A stretch of DNA of 64,000 nucleotides from Viola odorata (taxonomy: Eukaryota > Streptophyta > Magnoliopsida > Malpighiales > Violaceae). The DNA lies in NCBI GenBank assembly GCA_963691705.1, contig OY829545.1, forward strand, positions 16,877,569 to 16,941,568. The letters run 5' to 3'. This document shows positions 36,601-46,959 of the stretch, one piece after another. Position 1 is the first letter of the stretch; every line of letters begins with the position of its first letter. The translations under genes and the position numbers were made by a program. Under the pieces are notes generated by a model. That model ran no database searches and was not told the DNA's origin. It worked only from the letters and a program-made list of their open reading frames with translations.

Positions 36601-37282
36601 GAATTAGAGGAACATGATCAGAGCCATTACGATCTAAAGTAGATAACTCACAATCCCGAATCAATGTCAACCATCCAGTTTGAACAAACATTCTATCAAT
36701 TCTACTTCTACTGCAGGAGTTAGACCAAGTAAATCTTCTTCCCACTAGCGGAATATCATGAAATCCACACCTATCAATCCACTCCTGAAAGGAAATCATG
36801 CCTCTTGAAAAACCTTCTCCATTGGATCAATCAGAGGGTGTAAGAGTCTCGTTAAAATCTCCCGCTATCAGAACAGGGACGGTACTATTTTCCACTTTCA
36901 TAGCTAACTCCTCCCATAGAGCATCACGAGAGACAACAGTATTAGGCGCATAAACATTAACCAACGCACATCGCAAGTTGCTATCGATCACTTCTCCCTC
37001 AATCCAAATAAATCTATCTCCTACCTCGGAATATTCCAAACGAAAGGAATTAGTTTTCCACATCGTCACCAACCCACCCGACCTCCCTACTGATGGAGCA
37101 AAGACACACTTCGAATCATTACCTCCCCCTAACCCATTCAAGAGGAAATCGTCCACAACCTCCCTTTTACTCTCTTGAAGTAAACAAAAAGTGAGTTGAT
37201 CCCCACTAAATAAATTCTTAATAAAGAGTTTCTTTCTTCTCGACATCAACCCCCTGCAATTCCATGAAAAAACTTGGATCAT
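33611..37282 (-). pseudogene. LINE ORF2: endonuclease, reverse transcriptase, zinc knuckle; one in-frame stop
   Basis: The frame is continuous over 1,224 codons except for a single TGA at 36,829-36,827, which follows the GDFNETLTPSD segment. The apurinic endonuclease part shows SWNCRGL, LLQESK, GDFNE and, after the stop, GSDHVPLIL. The reverse transcriptase part has FRPISL, LLFKLDFEKAYDSVEWDYL, GRGLRQGCSLSPFLFN and the catalytic FVDD. A C-terminal CPIC...H...C region is the zf-RVT zinc-binding domain. The stop is consistent with C-to-T change of a CGA codon at a CpG. Only 30 bp separate it from ORF1, as in other plant L1s. The stop should truncate the protein inside the endonuclease, so this copy is probably not autonomous. 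Confidence 0.9.
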
Positions 37283-37312
37283 TGGAAAGAATCTAAACGC
37301 GCTGGATTATCC

Positions 37313-38959
37313 CTAATTACGGATATTATCCAATTCCACTTCAAATCTCTGTCTGTTAAAGATCCGAAGTGCCTCCTCATTAACCTGATCGGTAAGGGCC
37401 ATAATACGCCCAACCTCCCAAGTTTTTGTCTCGACCATGATGGATTCTCTCAATCTGTTCATGGCAGTAATCTCACTGTCTTCTGCTCGGCATACATCCT
37501 TCATAGAGTTTGCCGAATTACTGGCTGTGAGTAGATTCCCAGAGGTAGCCAAGATTCTCTTCACTTTCTTGTCCCTTCGTCTCCGAGTCACTAAGGGAAG
37601 GCAACCCCTCTGAATATCTGCTAAACCCGTAGGAACTCCTTCCTCGTTCCGCTGAACTAATCTGCCAGAAGCAGCCGAGCTTGGGAGATCATGCTCCTCC
37701 CCCTCTGAAGTTTCCATCACCTCCGCCTCTTTATGGACCGACTCCTCTTCCACATCTCCGTCTGATGAATCAGACCCAAACCTCTCTTCATAATTAAAGA
37801 ACAACTCTTGCATAGGTTCCTCGCAACAGCTCACCTCGTACTCCTTGCTCCCAAGCTTCACCCTCACTATGCCCTTGACTTGTAGCTGATCCGTCGATAT
37901 TAAGAATCTTGCCATATCAAGTCTCCTCCTATTTAAGGTTATATCATCCACCACCACCAGATTCCCCCATTGGGAACATATCTTCTTGAAAGTCTCTATG
38001 CCCCAGCTTTGAACTGGAATTCCCATACAGTGAACCCAACATAACCTTCCTGAATTTGCCAGTTCCTCTGACCAGGGAACCATCCTAGAGAACAAGCGAC
38101 AATCGCCCTTGTTAATGATACTGGATGCATCCACAATATCCTCTTTATTGTCAAATTCCACCCAAATCAGACCTCTACCTAACACCCTGGATTCGCAATT
38201 CCACCCCTTTTCAGAGAGCAGTTCGCAAATATCAGGAGAATCCTCAATCCTGCGGAGAACACCAATAACGCTTCGCTCCAGCCATTCTTGATTTTCAGCC
38301 GGAATAGACAGCTCCACTGTCACTCCCTCATCTCCCTTCTCTGCATCTCCCCCCTTATATTGAACCAACTCACTACCTATAGGAGGTTTGTCTTGTCTTA
38401 GAGTCTCTTTATCAATGGGTTGCACCGATGACCCATGCAACTTAGGCCAAACCGACCTAACGTCATCAACCGAACGAACCCCAGACTGATTATTCATTTC
38501 TGAACGTTCACTTCCAGTACCAGCTTTGAAACACTTCCTCTCCTCAGAGCGTGGCTTCCTTATATCAGAACCCCTCTTCTTATTGTGACCAATGTTCGCC
38601 CTAACAGCCGAAGCACCAATGAATTGCCTATCAATGGCAATCTCCATGTCAATCTTGTTAGCCACCCAATCGAAGCGAACAAATCCGAATCGCAGACCCC
38701 GCTTATTCCTTCTCATCGGAATGAACACGTCCGACACCCTGCCAAAACGGGGTAGCCTCCAACGTCGCGTGATCAGATACCTGAGAGCGTGGTGATCGAC
38801 ATGCAGAGGTAAATTTTCCACATAAAAGGTAATGTCCCAAGCCTCTGATAAAGGCCCACCCATCGGCTCAGTAATCCCCCAAACCGGGAGAAAACCAAGA
38901 AAAAACGGAAACTTGAAGCTGAACGAAGGGGCAACACCGAAGAACAGAGAAGAGAGCAA
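37313..38959 (-). CDS. LINE ORF1, RRM-type RNA-binding protein (548 aa)
   Basis: The frame is intact for 548 codons. The N terminus carries an RNA recognition motif: the RNP2-like FYVENLPLHV and RNP1-like GLRFGFVRF lie at about residues 46-112. Next comes a basic, charged linker, then a DUF4283-like middle domain (RLCWVHCMGIPVQSWGIETF near residues 300-320) and an acidic region rich in Glu/Ser. The C-terminal part is basic and low in complexity. Known role of this family: chaperone and packaging protein of the LINE ribonucleoprotein. It begins just downstream of the repeated 5' UTR. The first ATG of the open frame was used; a start at about residue 33, before GGPLSEAWDI, is possible. Confidence 0.85.
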   Translation of the reverse strand: MLSSLFFGVAPSFSFKFPFFLGFLPVWGITEPMGGPLSEAWDITFYVENLPLHVDHHALRYLITRRWRLPRFGRVSDVFIPMRRNKRGLRFGFVRFDWVANKIDMEIAIDRQFIGASAVRANIGHNKKRGSDIRKPRSEERKCFKAGTGSERSEMNNQSGVRSVDDVRSVWPKLHGSSVQPIDKETLRQDKPPIGSELVQYKGGDAEKGDEGVTVELSIPAENQEWLERSVIGVLRRIEDSPDICELLSEKGWNCESRVLGRGLIWVEFDNKEDIVDASSIINKGDCRLFSRMVPWSEELANSGRLCWVHCMGIPVQSWGIETFKKICSQWGNLVVVDDITLNRRRLDMARFLISTDQLQVKGIVRVKLGSKEYEVSCCEEPMQELFFNYEERFGSDSSDGDVEEESVHKEAEVMETSEGEEHDLPSSAASGRLVQRNEEGVPTGLADIQRGCLPLVTRRRRDKKVKRILATSGNLLTASNSANSMKDVCRAEDSEITAMNRLRESIMVETKTWEVGRIMALTDQVNEEALRIFNRQRFEVELDNIRN

Positions 38960-38971
38960 GAAAAATCAAAC

Positions 38972-39286
38972 AGATGCAGTGCAGGAGACGAAAGCTCCGA
39001 CCCAAAATCCGTCACCAACAACCCCCAAAATCACAGACGAAACGGAAGCCAGATCGGACACAAATCTGCAACTACACACTAAAAGGGCCCACGAAGTCCC
39101 TTCATACCAACTAATCAGACAAATAAAACCAAAAATGAATGCTGAGCAGGAGACGATAACTCCGACCCAAATTCCGGCAACAACAACCCCCAAAATCAAC
39201 GATGAAACGGAAACCAGATCGGACATAAATCTGCAAATACACACAAAAGGGCCCACGAAATCCCTTCAAATCAACTAATCAGACTG
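38972..39286 (-). repeat. two tandem units of about 165 bp in LINE 5' UTR
   Basis: A segment starting near GCAGGAGACGAAAGCTCCGA (38,981) recurs at 39,146 as GCAGGAGACGATAACTCCGA and stays alignable for about 150 bp, including AAAGGGCCCACGAA. The period is 165 bp. The units lie just upstream of ORF1 in the element's 5' UTR, where LINE promoters sit. Confidence 0.85.
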
Positions 39287-39908
39287 AAAAAACCAAAAAC
39301 GAACCAAAAATCTGCCACTGAAGGAGTCCAGAGGCGGATCGAAGGGCGATATGGGAGTGGAGGCGCTCCCGAAAGAGAGAAAAGGGACACAGCCTGCGGA
39401 GAAGCGAACCAACAACGAAGGACGCGGAGGAGAAAAGGACAACAGATCAGCAGGGAAGCTATCAAAACAACCAAAGACACAAAGGAGCAGCTGAAGCGGA
39501 GAGGGGAGACTAAGGAACGGAAGGAAAAGGTAGATCGGGCTTTATTTTACGCCAGCTGCAGTGGGCAGCTGGTATTTTGGTTACTCCGGCAGCAGTGGGC
39601 TGACCGGAGGGGAAGAGAAGCCCAAGGCAGGGCTCCGGCTAAAACAACAAGAGAGAGAGAGTAGATTCCAAAAAATTGCCCTTTATTTTTTGATTAATTC
39701 ATTTTAATACTCATTGTTTGTTTAGTATGGGTCGAACTTAAAATTCAGCTCTTATACAAAAAATACTACTACTCAATTGTGAGGTGTACTCGTGAGCTTT
39801 CTAGAAACTCTCGATCGCTAGATTATTCGAATTCAAGACCTAACATTCTATGTGTTTAGAATAACTCGATTCATAATTAGCTCTTATATGTACGTACAAA
39901 AATACTAA

Positions 39909-40496
39909 GTGCCTGTTTGGGAAACACCAAAAAGCTGGTTTGGGTTGTAGAAGTTGGTTTCAAAACCAAGAGTGGTGTTTGGTAACACCTTTGGATACGA
40001 GCTTTTGGAAAAGCTCTATTCAAAACCAAGGAAAATCCCTTGGTTTTGGGCTGGAGCAAAATGCTCCACCAGCAAACCAGCTTTGCCAAAAGAACGAAAT
40101 AAATTATAAACTATCACAATATAATCTCTATCTTAAGATAAGTAATTCTATATCCACTTTTTCTATTTTTATGATTTTTTTAGAAATGGGTTCTATACCA
40201 TTTAATTAAATTTTTTTGTTAATTATTTGTTTTAAAAATAGATTAATTTAAATAATTTATATAAATAATATTTGAAATAAAACGGTGCCTTTTATAGTCA
40301 TTTTACATTCAAACCATAATTTTAAACGCAGTGTTTACCAAACACCAAAAACAACTTCTCGTTTCCACAACACTTTTAAAAAAAATGTTTACCAAACACC
40401 TCAAGTATCTCACAACACTTTTTCCAGAAGTACTTTTCTCACAGAAACTTTTCCCAAAGCACTTCTCGGACTAGAACCGGAACGCCAAACAGGCCC
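39909..40496. mobile_element. PIF/Harbinger-type MITE
   Basis: The 588-bp element starts GTGCCTGTTTGG and ends CCAAACAGGCCC, a 12-bp inverted terminus with one mismatch. TAA on both sides (39,906-39,908; 40,497-40,499) fits the 3-bp target of PIF/Harbinger elements. Subterminal GTTTACCAAACACC is repeated at about 40,335 and 40,387. Non-coding; open frames inside are meaningless. Confidence 0.8.
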
Positions 40497-40499
40497 TAA

Positions 40500-42070
40500 G
40501 CACTCGATCGTGTGCTTTCTAAAAACAATCTGTGAGTCAATTGTAGTAGTACTACCTGTACTCTCTCTTGATGTAAAGCAATACCCCAACAAAGGGGAAT
40601 TGGGATGTTTGTTAAGCAGAATTAGGTCAAATTAGGTGGAACATACATATCATATCATCAACCTGATTGATAAAAGGAAGGGGCAAATTAGGCAAAACGT
40701 CTGTCATTAGAAAGTTGGATTGTGACCCTTGCTTGTTGGCCCAACATTTTTTTTCTCCAATGCTTCTAAAGTGACAGACAGCGACTCAGAATCTTTAAAG
40801 TCCAAAACATGAGCCCATTTAATAAGCCCAAATCGTTTTCTGTCCAATTTAATCTGTCTTGTCCTGTTTTACATTTTTAAGCTTTTAAAGGACAGATTAC
40901 GAGAGAAGCAATCATCAGTTAGCTAAAAGTGTAAGAAGTTGAAAAGAAAGAAAATAGAATGAGTATAAAGAATCCCATGGATCACTCAATCTCTCCAACC
41001 AACAACAACTAGAAGAGAAGAGCCAATAAAGATGGAACGACGACAGCCCAGAAAAGCAGCAACCATGCACAACCATTCACTTCTCGCATTTTAACTGTTC
41101 ATTGACAATTATTTCTCCATACTTAACGAGTGTTTCTACGCTACTGATTGATTCAATTAATCAAACTTGGTATTGTTTCCCTTTGTTTTCAGAAATTTGT
41201 ATCATAAAAAGATGAATTCATTGCTTGAACGGTTAACTTAGATTATAATTACAATGTTGGGCTTGTCTTTTAAGGAAAAATGCAAATATGGGCCGGGCTA
41301 GGCCTAGTGTCATGGGGATGAAGATGATGGTTTTTAATTGTTTCTCTTTTTTCTTTTTCTTTTGAAAATTGTGAGCAAATTAATTAACTCTCCTCCTTCC
41401 ATCTTTTTCATGAGATTGCTTCCTTCGTTGGTAACTTCCCACAGCCAATCATTAACTTTTTATTTTTTTATTAAGAGAAGAGGGAAACCTAGGAGGGGGA
41501 GAGAGGAGGCGATGGCCAAAAAGGGGAAAGAATGTGAGATGAGGTGGGCCGGGCTGGGCCTACAGAGATTGAGTGGACCACGTGGGCCCATCTACAACTC
41601 GAAAAGCGGAGCATCCACCGGTTATAACTTAACTGTCGCCACTATTACACGTCAGAAAAACCAGCAGTCTACTCATTGCTGATGCCTCGCCACAACAACA
41701 ACAACAACAATAAAACAAACAAACACCAAAAACCAGATCTCACTAATCTCTCTCATTCCAACCGTTTTTATTATTTTTCTTTAAAAAAACATAAAACAGA
41801 ATCGCCGAAACCGGCGCTGCAGTCAAGAAAAGGAAAAAAATTGAAAAACGTTCATTCCTAAAATTGGGTGTAGGAATTATTTGGGGTTTGATGTAAAAAA
41901 ACAACACACAAAAAATACTGATTATATTTTCTTTTACAAACAAGAGCTTAGCTCTGTTTCCTTTTTTTATTTTAATGGCCATTTATATTCGGTGCTCCTC
42001 CTCCTGAAGCTCTCGCGTGGCTTTGCTCATCCCTGTTCGCAGCACCTGATTTCCGCTCCTCCTCGTTCCC
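40500..42070. other. intergenic DNA upstream of SAUR gene
   Basis: No gene is recognised. A CAA microsatellite lies at about 41,692-41,712. The last part is probably the SAUR promoter and 5' exon. Open frames at 41,338-41,682 and 41,676-41,861 show no family features. Confidence 0.5.
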
Positions 42071-42717
42071 TTCAGGTACGTATCACTCTCATGGATTTCT
42101 TAAATTAATCTATTGATTGGTTGTGTTTATATTTTAGAGTTTGGATCCAAATGAAGCTGTTGCCTGTTCCATTTCCATTAGATCTTGTTTTGAGGTGTAG
42201 TGTGGAGATTAATGACCGATTGGGATTGTAATTAATGAGTTTTGTTGTAAAATTGACAATATAAACCTGTTTCTGTTTGTAATTTGATAAAAATGGTAGA
42301 ATTCTTGTAAAGATGATCAGGATTTTGAAACAATCGAGTTGCCGAACGACCTGATTACTATTAGTCTTGTTCTTACATTATTGTCTCGTGATGTAGAATT
42401 TGATTTATATGATGGCTGTCGTTTTTTTATTATTTTGACGTTTAGGAATAATAATAATTTAATAATAATGTAAAGTTGCTTCCTGGGAATCACCATGTTC
42501 CTCTTAAGAGTTGTGATTTATTGCCTCATTTTTAGAGCCAGATTTGATTTTTTTCTGTAGTTTCTTCTGATTTTTCTCACAACTGGAGGTGAGTATGGTG
42601 TCTCTGGTTATGTGTTAGATCTTTTCTCTACCTAATAGGCAGAGGGAAATGCAATCTCTTGATCTCTTTGTTTGCTTTTACATATGCCAGTCCGCTGCTC
42701 TGGTGAACGTTTAGAAG

Positions 42718-43366
42718 ATGGATGAAAGTGGTGGGAACAAGTTAACAGGAATTCGGCAGATTGTGAGGCTGAAGGAACTCCTCCATAAGTGGCAATCTTC
42801 TACAATTGGCTCAAAGGAACCCGATCATCATCCAACAGAAACTCCCGGGGGCATTCCACCAGCAGTTAATAAGAGACTAGCCAGCGTCAAGTGTTGTGAT
42901 TCAGATGAGGAAAGCTGCCATAGCCCCGAATCACCACCTGATGTCCCTAAAGGATATCTTGCGGTTTACGTTGGACCAGAGCTTCGGAGGTTTATAATCC
43001 CCACTAGCTACCTTAGCCATTCCCTCTTCAAAGTTCTATTGGAAAAGGTAGAGGAGGAGTTTGGATTTGATCATACAGGTGGACTCACGATCCCATGTGA
43101 GATCGAGACCTTTAAGTATCTTCTGAAGTGCATGGAGAACAACTCAAAGGATCACCACAATGACTGCCCCAGTAAGTTCTCTTATGTGTTCCTGAATATT
43201 TGTGCCATCTTGCAACTCCTTTCACATATGAGATCTTGGTGAATTTGATGAGTGTTCTTCATGCATAATATGTTTGGATTTTGGTACACGACTTGCTTGT
43301 ATTCAACATCACTGCCTATATTACTAATGTCACTTGGTTGGTGCTTTCGCAGCCGAAGATAGTTGA
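42718..43366 (+). CDS. SAUR-like auxin-responsive protein (155 aa)
   Basis: Exon 1 is 42718-43171 and a 14-bp final exon is 43353-43366 (CCCA|CC GAA GAT AGT stop, GT-AG). If unspliced, the frame runs on to 43,242 as 174 aa. Residues 1-70 are polar and variable. The SAUR core follows: [20 protein letters not shown], then [19 protein letters not shown] and [22 protein letters not shown] proteins inhibit PP2C.D phosphatases and so activate plasma-membrane proton pumps during cell expansion. A likely intron in the 5' UTR runs from 42,076 (CAG|GTACGT) to 42,690 (GCCAG), so this SAUR is spliced, unlike the compact intronless majority. Nearest neighbour is a MITE 2.2 kb upstream. Family is firm; subgroup is not assigned. 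Confidence 0.9.
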
Positions 43367-43369
43367 CGA

Positions 43370-44440
43370 ATAACTGCTGTGGTCTCGTTAGTGGTCAAGA
43401 TTTTAGGGTGATTTCAGATGTAAAGTGGACTCCTTGTATGCAAATATTTCTTCTTCCATTGACAAAAAAAAAGATAGGATTCTAGTTGGATTTGCAGATT
43501 TGTTTGATGCTTCTGATAATGTTAAGGGGGGTTTTAATTTTTCACTTCCCTTTTCTCTGTGTTGGTTCATGACGTTTATTCTATATTGAAAAGTGTAAAA
43601 CAAGTTTGTATTGGTTCATGACCTCATGCTTATACTGAAGTGTAAACAAATTCACTGATCATTGATTTTTAGGAGCAAATTGTGAAGTTAATAGTCTGCA
43701 ATGTGCTCATCTTTTAGCTAATTTCGTTTTATTGTTTATTCATTTTTGTTTCTCAAATTTGGATATTGAACTACCAATATTAATAGTGATCATTAATAGT
43801 GATCGATTGGTAACAGACTTATCGACCCATAATTCATGTTTTAGGTTTGAGTGTTCAAGTTCGTAGAATTGAGAAAGTTATAGTGGGATAGTCACCTCTC
43901 GTGGAACCTAGCCACCGCAGACGAGATTGATCTCGTGCTTGGAAAGTTATCTTTCCTTAAGGAGCAGATTGATTGTTTTTACAATGATTTTCGATCAAAG
44001 ATCCAACAGTGTCAAGTGGCCTTTTTTTACATATGATGAAACAGGACATGTTTGTGAGAATATTTAAAAGAATACGAATGTTAATTAACATGATGATGAT
44101 CTGTCTCGAATCTGGTAAGTAAGAATAATATCTTCCATACGATCCAAACTTATTATATCTGACAAAATCATAAAAAACCAATCAGAAACGATCTGCATCT
44201 GGATCGCCGATCACACTCCTTTCATGATTGGCATTATGAATATGAAGCACGCATTTTCTCCAAAAATGAAAAGAAAAAAAGAAAGAGTTTGTGTTCCACC
44301 GTAATAAAACAACTGAAAGTTTTAAAAAAACTGACATATGTACATGTAGGGGTGACAAAATGAGCGAACGGACATCCATATACTACATTGTACATTGGTT
44401 GACAAAAATTACAGAATTAGTTTTGTTGTTGTTGTTGTTA
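43370..44440. other. 3' UTR and intergenic DNA
   Basis: The first few hundred bases are the probable SAUR 3' UTR, with a near-repeat of TTGGTTCATGACCTCATG/TTGGTTCATGACGTTTAT at about 43,562 and 43,611. Beyond it no feature is seen apart from a GTT microsatellite at about 44,422-44,438. Confidence 0.5.
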
Positions 44441-44445
44441 TAAAG

Positions 44446-45332
44446 TCAAAAGACAGAGGAGCAAGCCAACTTGTAGCCTTTACGCTTCTGTAATTTGTGA
44501 TGGAAAGACCTCAGATCTGGAGGTGGAATCATCCACTTGTTTCCATTGATATAAGTCATACTCAAAAATGTCTTTGCATATTCAACTCTGCCTCCAGCAC
44601 TACCTCCTGGCCCCATAAGTTTGTACTCTCCACCAATTAATTTAATTTAATCACTAATTATGTCACCAATAACTCATAATTGCAAAATTTTGAGTAAAAT
44701 ACTAACAAACAAATGGTATATAAAATTTAGGGACGGCAACTTTTTATAAAATATGAGTGTTTTGGATCGACAAACCTCAACCTATTTAAATTCAACGACG
44801 TACTTTTTGTGATGTGGGTGCTTACCGAGGGACGCCGGGTGATCCCTCTTCCATGCTCGGCCGAGATAAGTGTTGTTACCAATTCCGGTTAGGTAGCAAT
44901 GTAAAAATGTGAATCCACTGTCATCCATTGGGTTTTCCTTGCCATGAGCTGTGATCACACCTGTTCCGTTTGCAACTGATTCTATAGTTGTGTCTGCATA
45001 TACAATACCCAAAATGCCAAACATCCCTCAAATCATAATCTTAATTACACTGCATAAAAAAATAAGATTAATTGTGTTTTTCATGGTGTCAGATACGAGA
45101 ACAAATGAGCTCATAATTCAATCATATTAGTTGTTTTTACACTTGATTTGACTAATATAGAGTCTAATACTTGTCGACCCCAATAGGAGCGACATTTTTT
45201 ATTCGCAGGCTAAGAACTCGAAAATTTAGGTACCAGGTAGAGGGTTTTTCCGTTTCCAAAGATGAAATCGACAGTGCCTCGGATGTAACAGTTCCTGAAG
45301 AAATGCCTGTCTCTGTCATCGCACAAGGTGTC
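44446..45332 (-). pseudogene. pectinesterase pseudogene, three exon remnants
   Basis: Three separated pieces of a pectin methylesterase remain. The first (about 45,332-45,230) encodes [20 protein letters not shown] and continues to [13 protein letters not shown], carrying the family's catalytic GxVDFIFGN signature. The second (45,024-44,850) encodes TTIESVANGTGVITAHGKEN, then DDSGFTFLHC and TYLGRAWK. The third (44,630-44,446) encodes GEYKLMGPGG, RVEYAKTFL and a C terminus ending ACSSVF. Everything before DTLC is missing, the segment after LGRAW that normally reads VVFxYTxMG is gone, and frame breaks follow GNGKTLYL. Pectinesterases demethylate cell-wall pectin; this copy cannot make an enzyme. 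Its 5' side is fused to an F-box fragment. Confidence 0.85.
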
Positions 45333-45620
45333 TTAAAATGAAGTTCTCGTAACGACGGCCAACAGATGGGGTTGTACCCTTGTGGCAGCTCCATAGCGCC
45401 ACAGTTTAAACACAATATAGTTAACTCTTTGGCAGTGAAGACAAGTCTGCGGGAGACTAAACCTAGAATCTATGCAGAGATCAAGACTTTTGACACCCAA
45501 GAATTGAACGGCAAGTTCAATCCAGTCATCAATATCAGAGGTAGGGCTGCCTGTGGAGCTAACAGACATGTCAGGCGGAACAACTTTTTGTTATGGTCGT
45601 ACTGTTTGAAGATTGAGCAA
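45333..45620 (-). pseudogene. F-box/LRR (FBD-type) gene fragment
   Basis: On the minus strand the text reads KLFRLTC, then in another frame SSTGSPTSDIDDWIELAVQF and SLDLCIDSRFSLPQTCLHC, then after another shift NCGAMELPQGYNPICWPSLR and ELHF. These match the leucine-rich region of plant F-box/FBD proteins, which act in SCF ubiquitin ligases. At least two frameshifts are present, and the F-box itself was not found. The fragment ends abruptly at about 45,330, where pectinesterase sequence begins. Confidence 0.6.
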
Positions 45621-45887
45621 AACAAAATCAGAGAAATATTGCTAATTGAAGGAAACAATTTTTTGGGGATTTTGTAAAAGAACAGAACCTTAAAATTGTT
45701 GGAATTGGTTTCTGCCTTCTCTGTAAACAAACAATTACTCTCCATTTCCAATGGGATAGAATACAGAGTCCGCTTACTAGGGTTTATGATACGGTTCAAG
45801 GATCGCACCAAGAAGCCCAAGTCGGCTAGGGTTTGGCAAAAGAGAGTACGAATTAATATTTCCTATTTTTATGTGCTTTAATTACTA

Positions 45888-46730
45888 TGTAGAGCTTCGA
45901 CTTAATTAGGAGTTTATTTTAGTTAGGAATTAATTATTTAGGTAACTATCTATTATTAGTAGTTCTATTTCTAGTACGACTTGTATTATAAAACGCCTAT
46001 TTAAAGGCTTGCTTATTATTAATAAAATCAGATCAAAGTTTTCAGCAAATACACCTTACCAAATCCCCATTTCCCCATTCTACCTTCTTATTCTTTTGAT
46101 CTCTGGAGCAAGCCGTTCTTGTGTAACTTAGTCGCGATCTCTGGAGCAAGCCGTTCTTGTGTAACTTAGTCGCGATCTCTGGAGCAAGCCGTTCTTGTGT
46201 AACTTAGTCGCTTAACTGGGTACTCGACTAGGGCGTGACCTTCGTGGTGCTTGAGGGATTCGAGTGCAGGTGCGTTGGGAGCGTGTACGTGACTTGTGTG
46301 GCGCTTGAGGGATTCATGCGTAATTCTGCAAGGAGCGTGGCGTAGGCAAAGCGTGGCAGCTGAGGGATTCGGCTGTGGAAGGTGCGTGAGCTACGCGTAC
46401 GTATTCATTGAGTGGCAACCGTGTGACTCGGTTGTGGGAGGTGCTCAAGGGGCGTACTAGCGATTCGAGGGATTCGTTTCGTTGAAGCTTGTGTGACTCA
46501 AGCTTCGAAATCGTGTGATTCAATTTCTTGGAGATTGCCAAAGACCTCATTCATTGTTATACATTCGTAGGAGTGATTCCTTCGCATTAAACTCAATTAG
46601 TAGTATAGGATGCTAATTGATTAGAGAGAGTATTCGAGGAGGGAGGATTTGTTTTAATTCCGCGCACCAAATCGACAAGGAACAAGATCTTTCACTTATG
46701 CGCGTCTTGGCCTAGCTAGGATCGTATCAG
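45888..46730 (+). mobile_element. probable LTR of a copia element
   Basis: This starts TGTAGAG, has a TATA-like TATTATAAAACG near 45,985, AATAAA near 46,021 and a repeat-rich downstream part, then GTATCAG near 46,727 that resembles the initiator-Met tRNA primer site following copia LTRs. No second copy of it is present after the pol fragment, so the assignment is inferred from layout. The region also contains four scattered GAGGGATTC motifs. Confidence 0.45.
46098..46211. repeat. three perfect 38-bp tandem repeats
   Basis: The unit starting GATCTCTGGAGCAAGCCGTT is repeated three times without mismatch at 46,098-46,135, 46,136-46,173 and 46,174-46,211. It lies within the probable LTR. The absence of any mismatch implies recent expansion. 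Confidence 0.95.
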
Positions 46731-46959
46731 TTTACAAGTCAAGAATAAATCTCACTTTATTTTTGTTTTCCTATACTTCTCAACAAGCTGTAGCAGGGTG
46801 AAAATTAATGAAACTCTTTAGATCAAACAAGGGGCCAAAATAATGAAACTAGTCTAGCACTGATTCCACAGTTTTAGGAAACTCAATACAACCTCCCCAA
46901 TGTTTTGCGCAAATGAAGCTAAAACATGAAAAAAATTCAGTCACCACATGAAACTAAAA

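Larger units (their letters stand above)
33306..39640 (-). mobile_element. L1-type LINE retrotransposon, nearly full length
   Basis: Reading on the minus strand, the element has a GC-rich 5' UTR with tandem repeats (about 39,640-38,960), ORF1 (38,959-37,313), ORF2 with endonuclease and reverse transcriptase (37,282-33,611), a 3' UTR and an A-tail (plus-strand T run at about 33,307-33,320). Order and spacing match an autonomous plant L1. The 5' border is approximate; I could not identify a convincing target duplication. The element lacks an RNase H domain. It lies between RBOHE and the SAUR gene. Confidence 0.9.

Noticed and set aside
33281..39021. Many plus-strand open frames across the LINE
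   Set aside because: They are antisense shadows of ORF1 and ORF2, which show clear domain motifs on the minus strand.
33255..39705. Possible LINE target duplication TAATTCATTT on both sides
   Set aside because: It is not adjacent to the A-tail and is common AT-rich sequence; likely coincidence.
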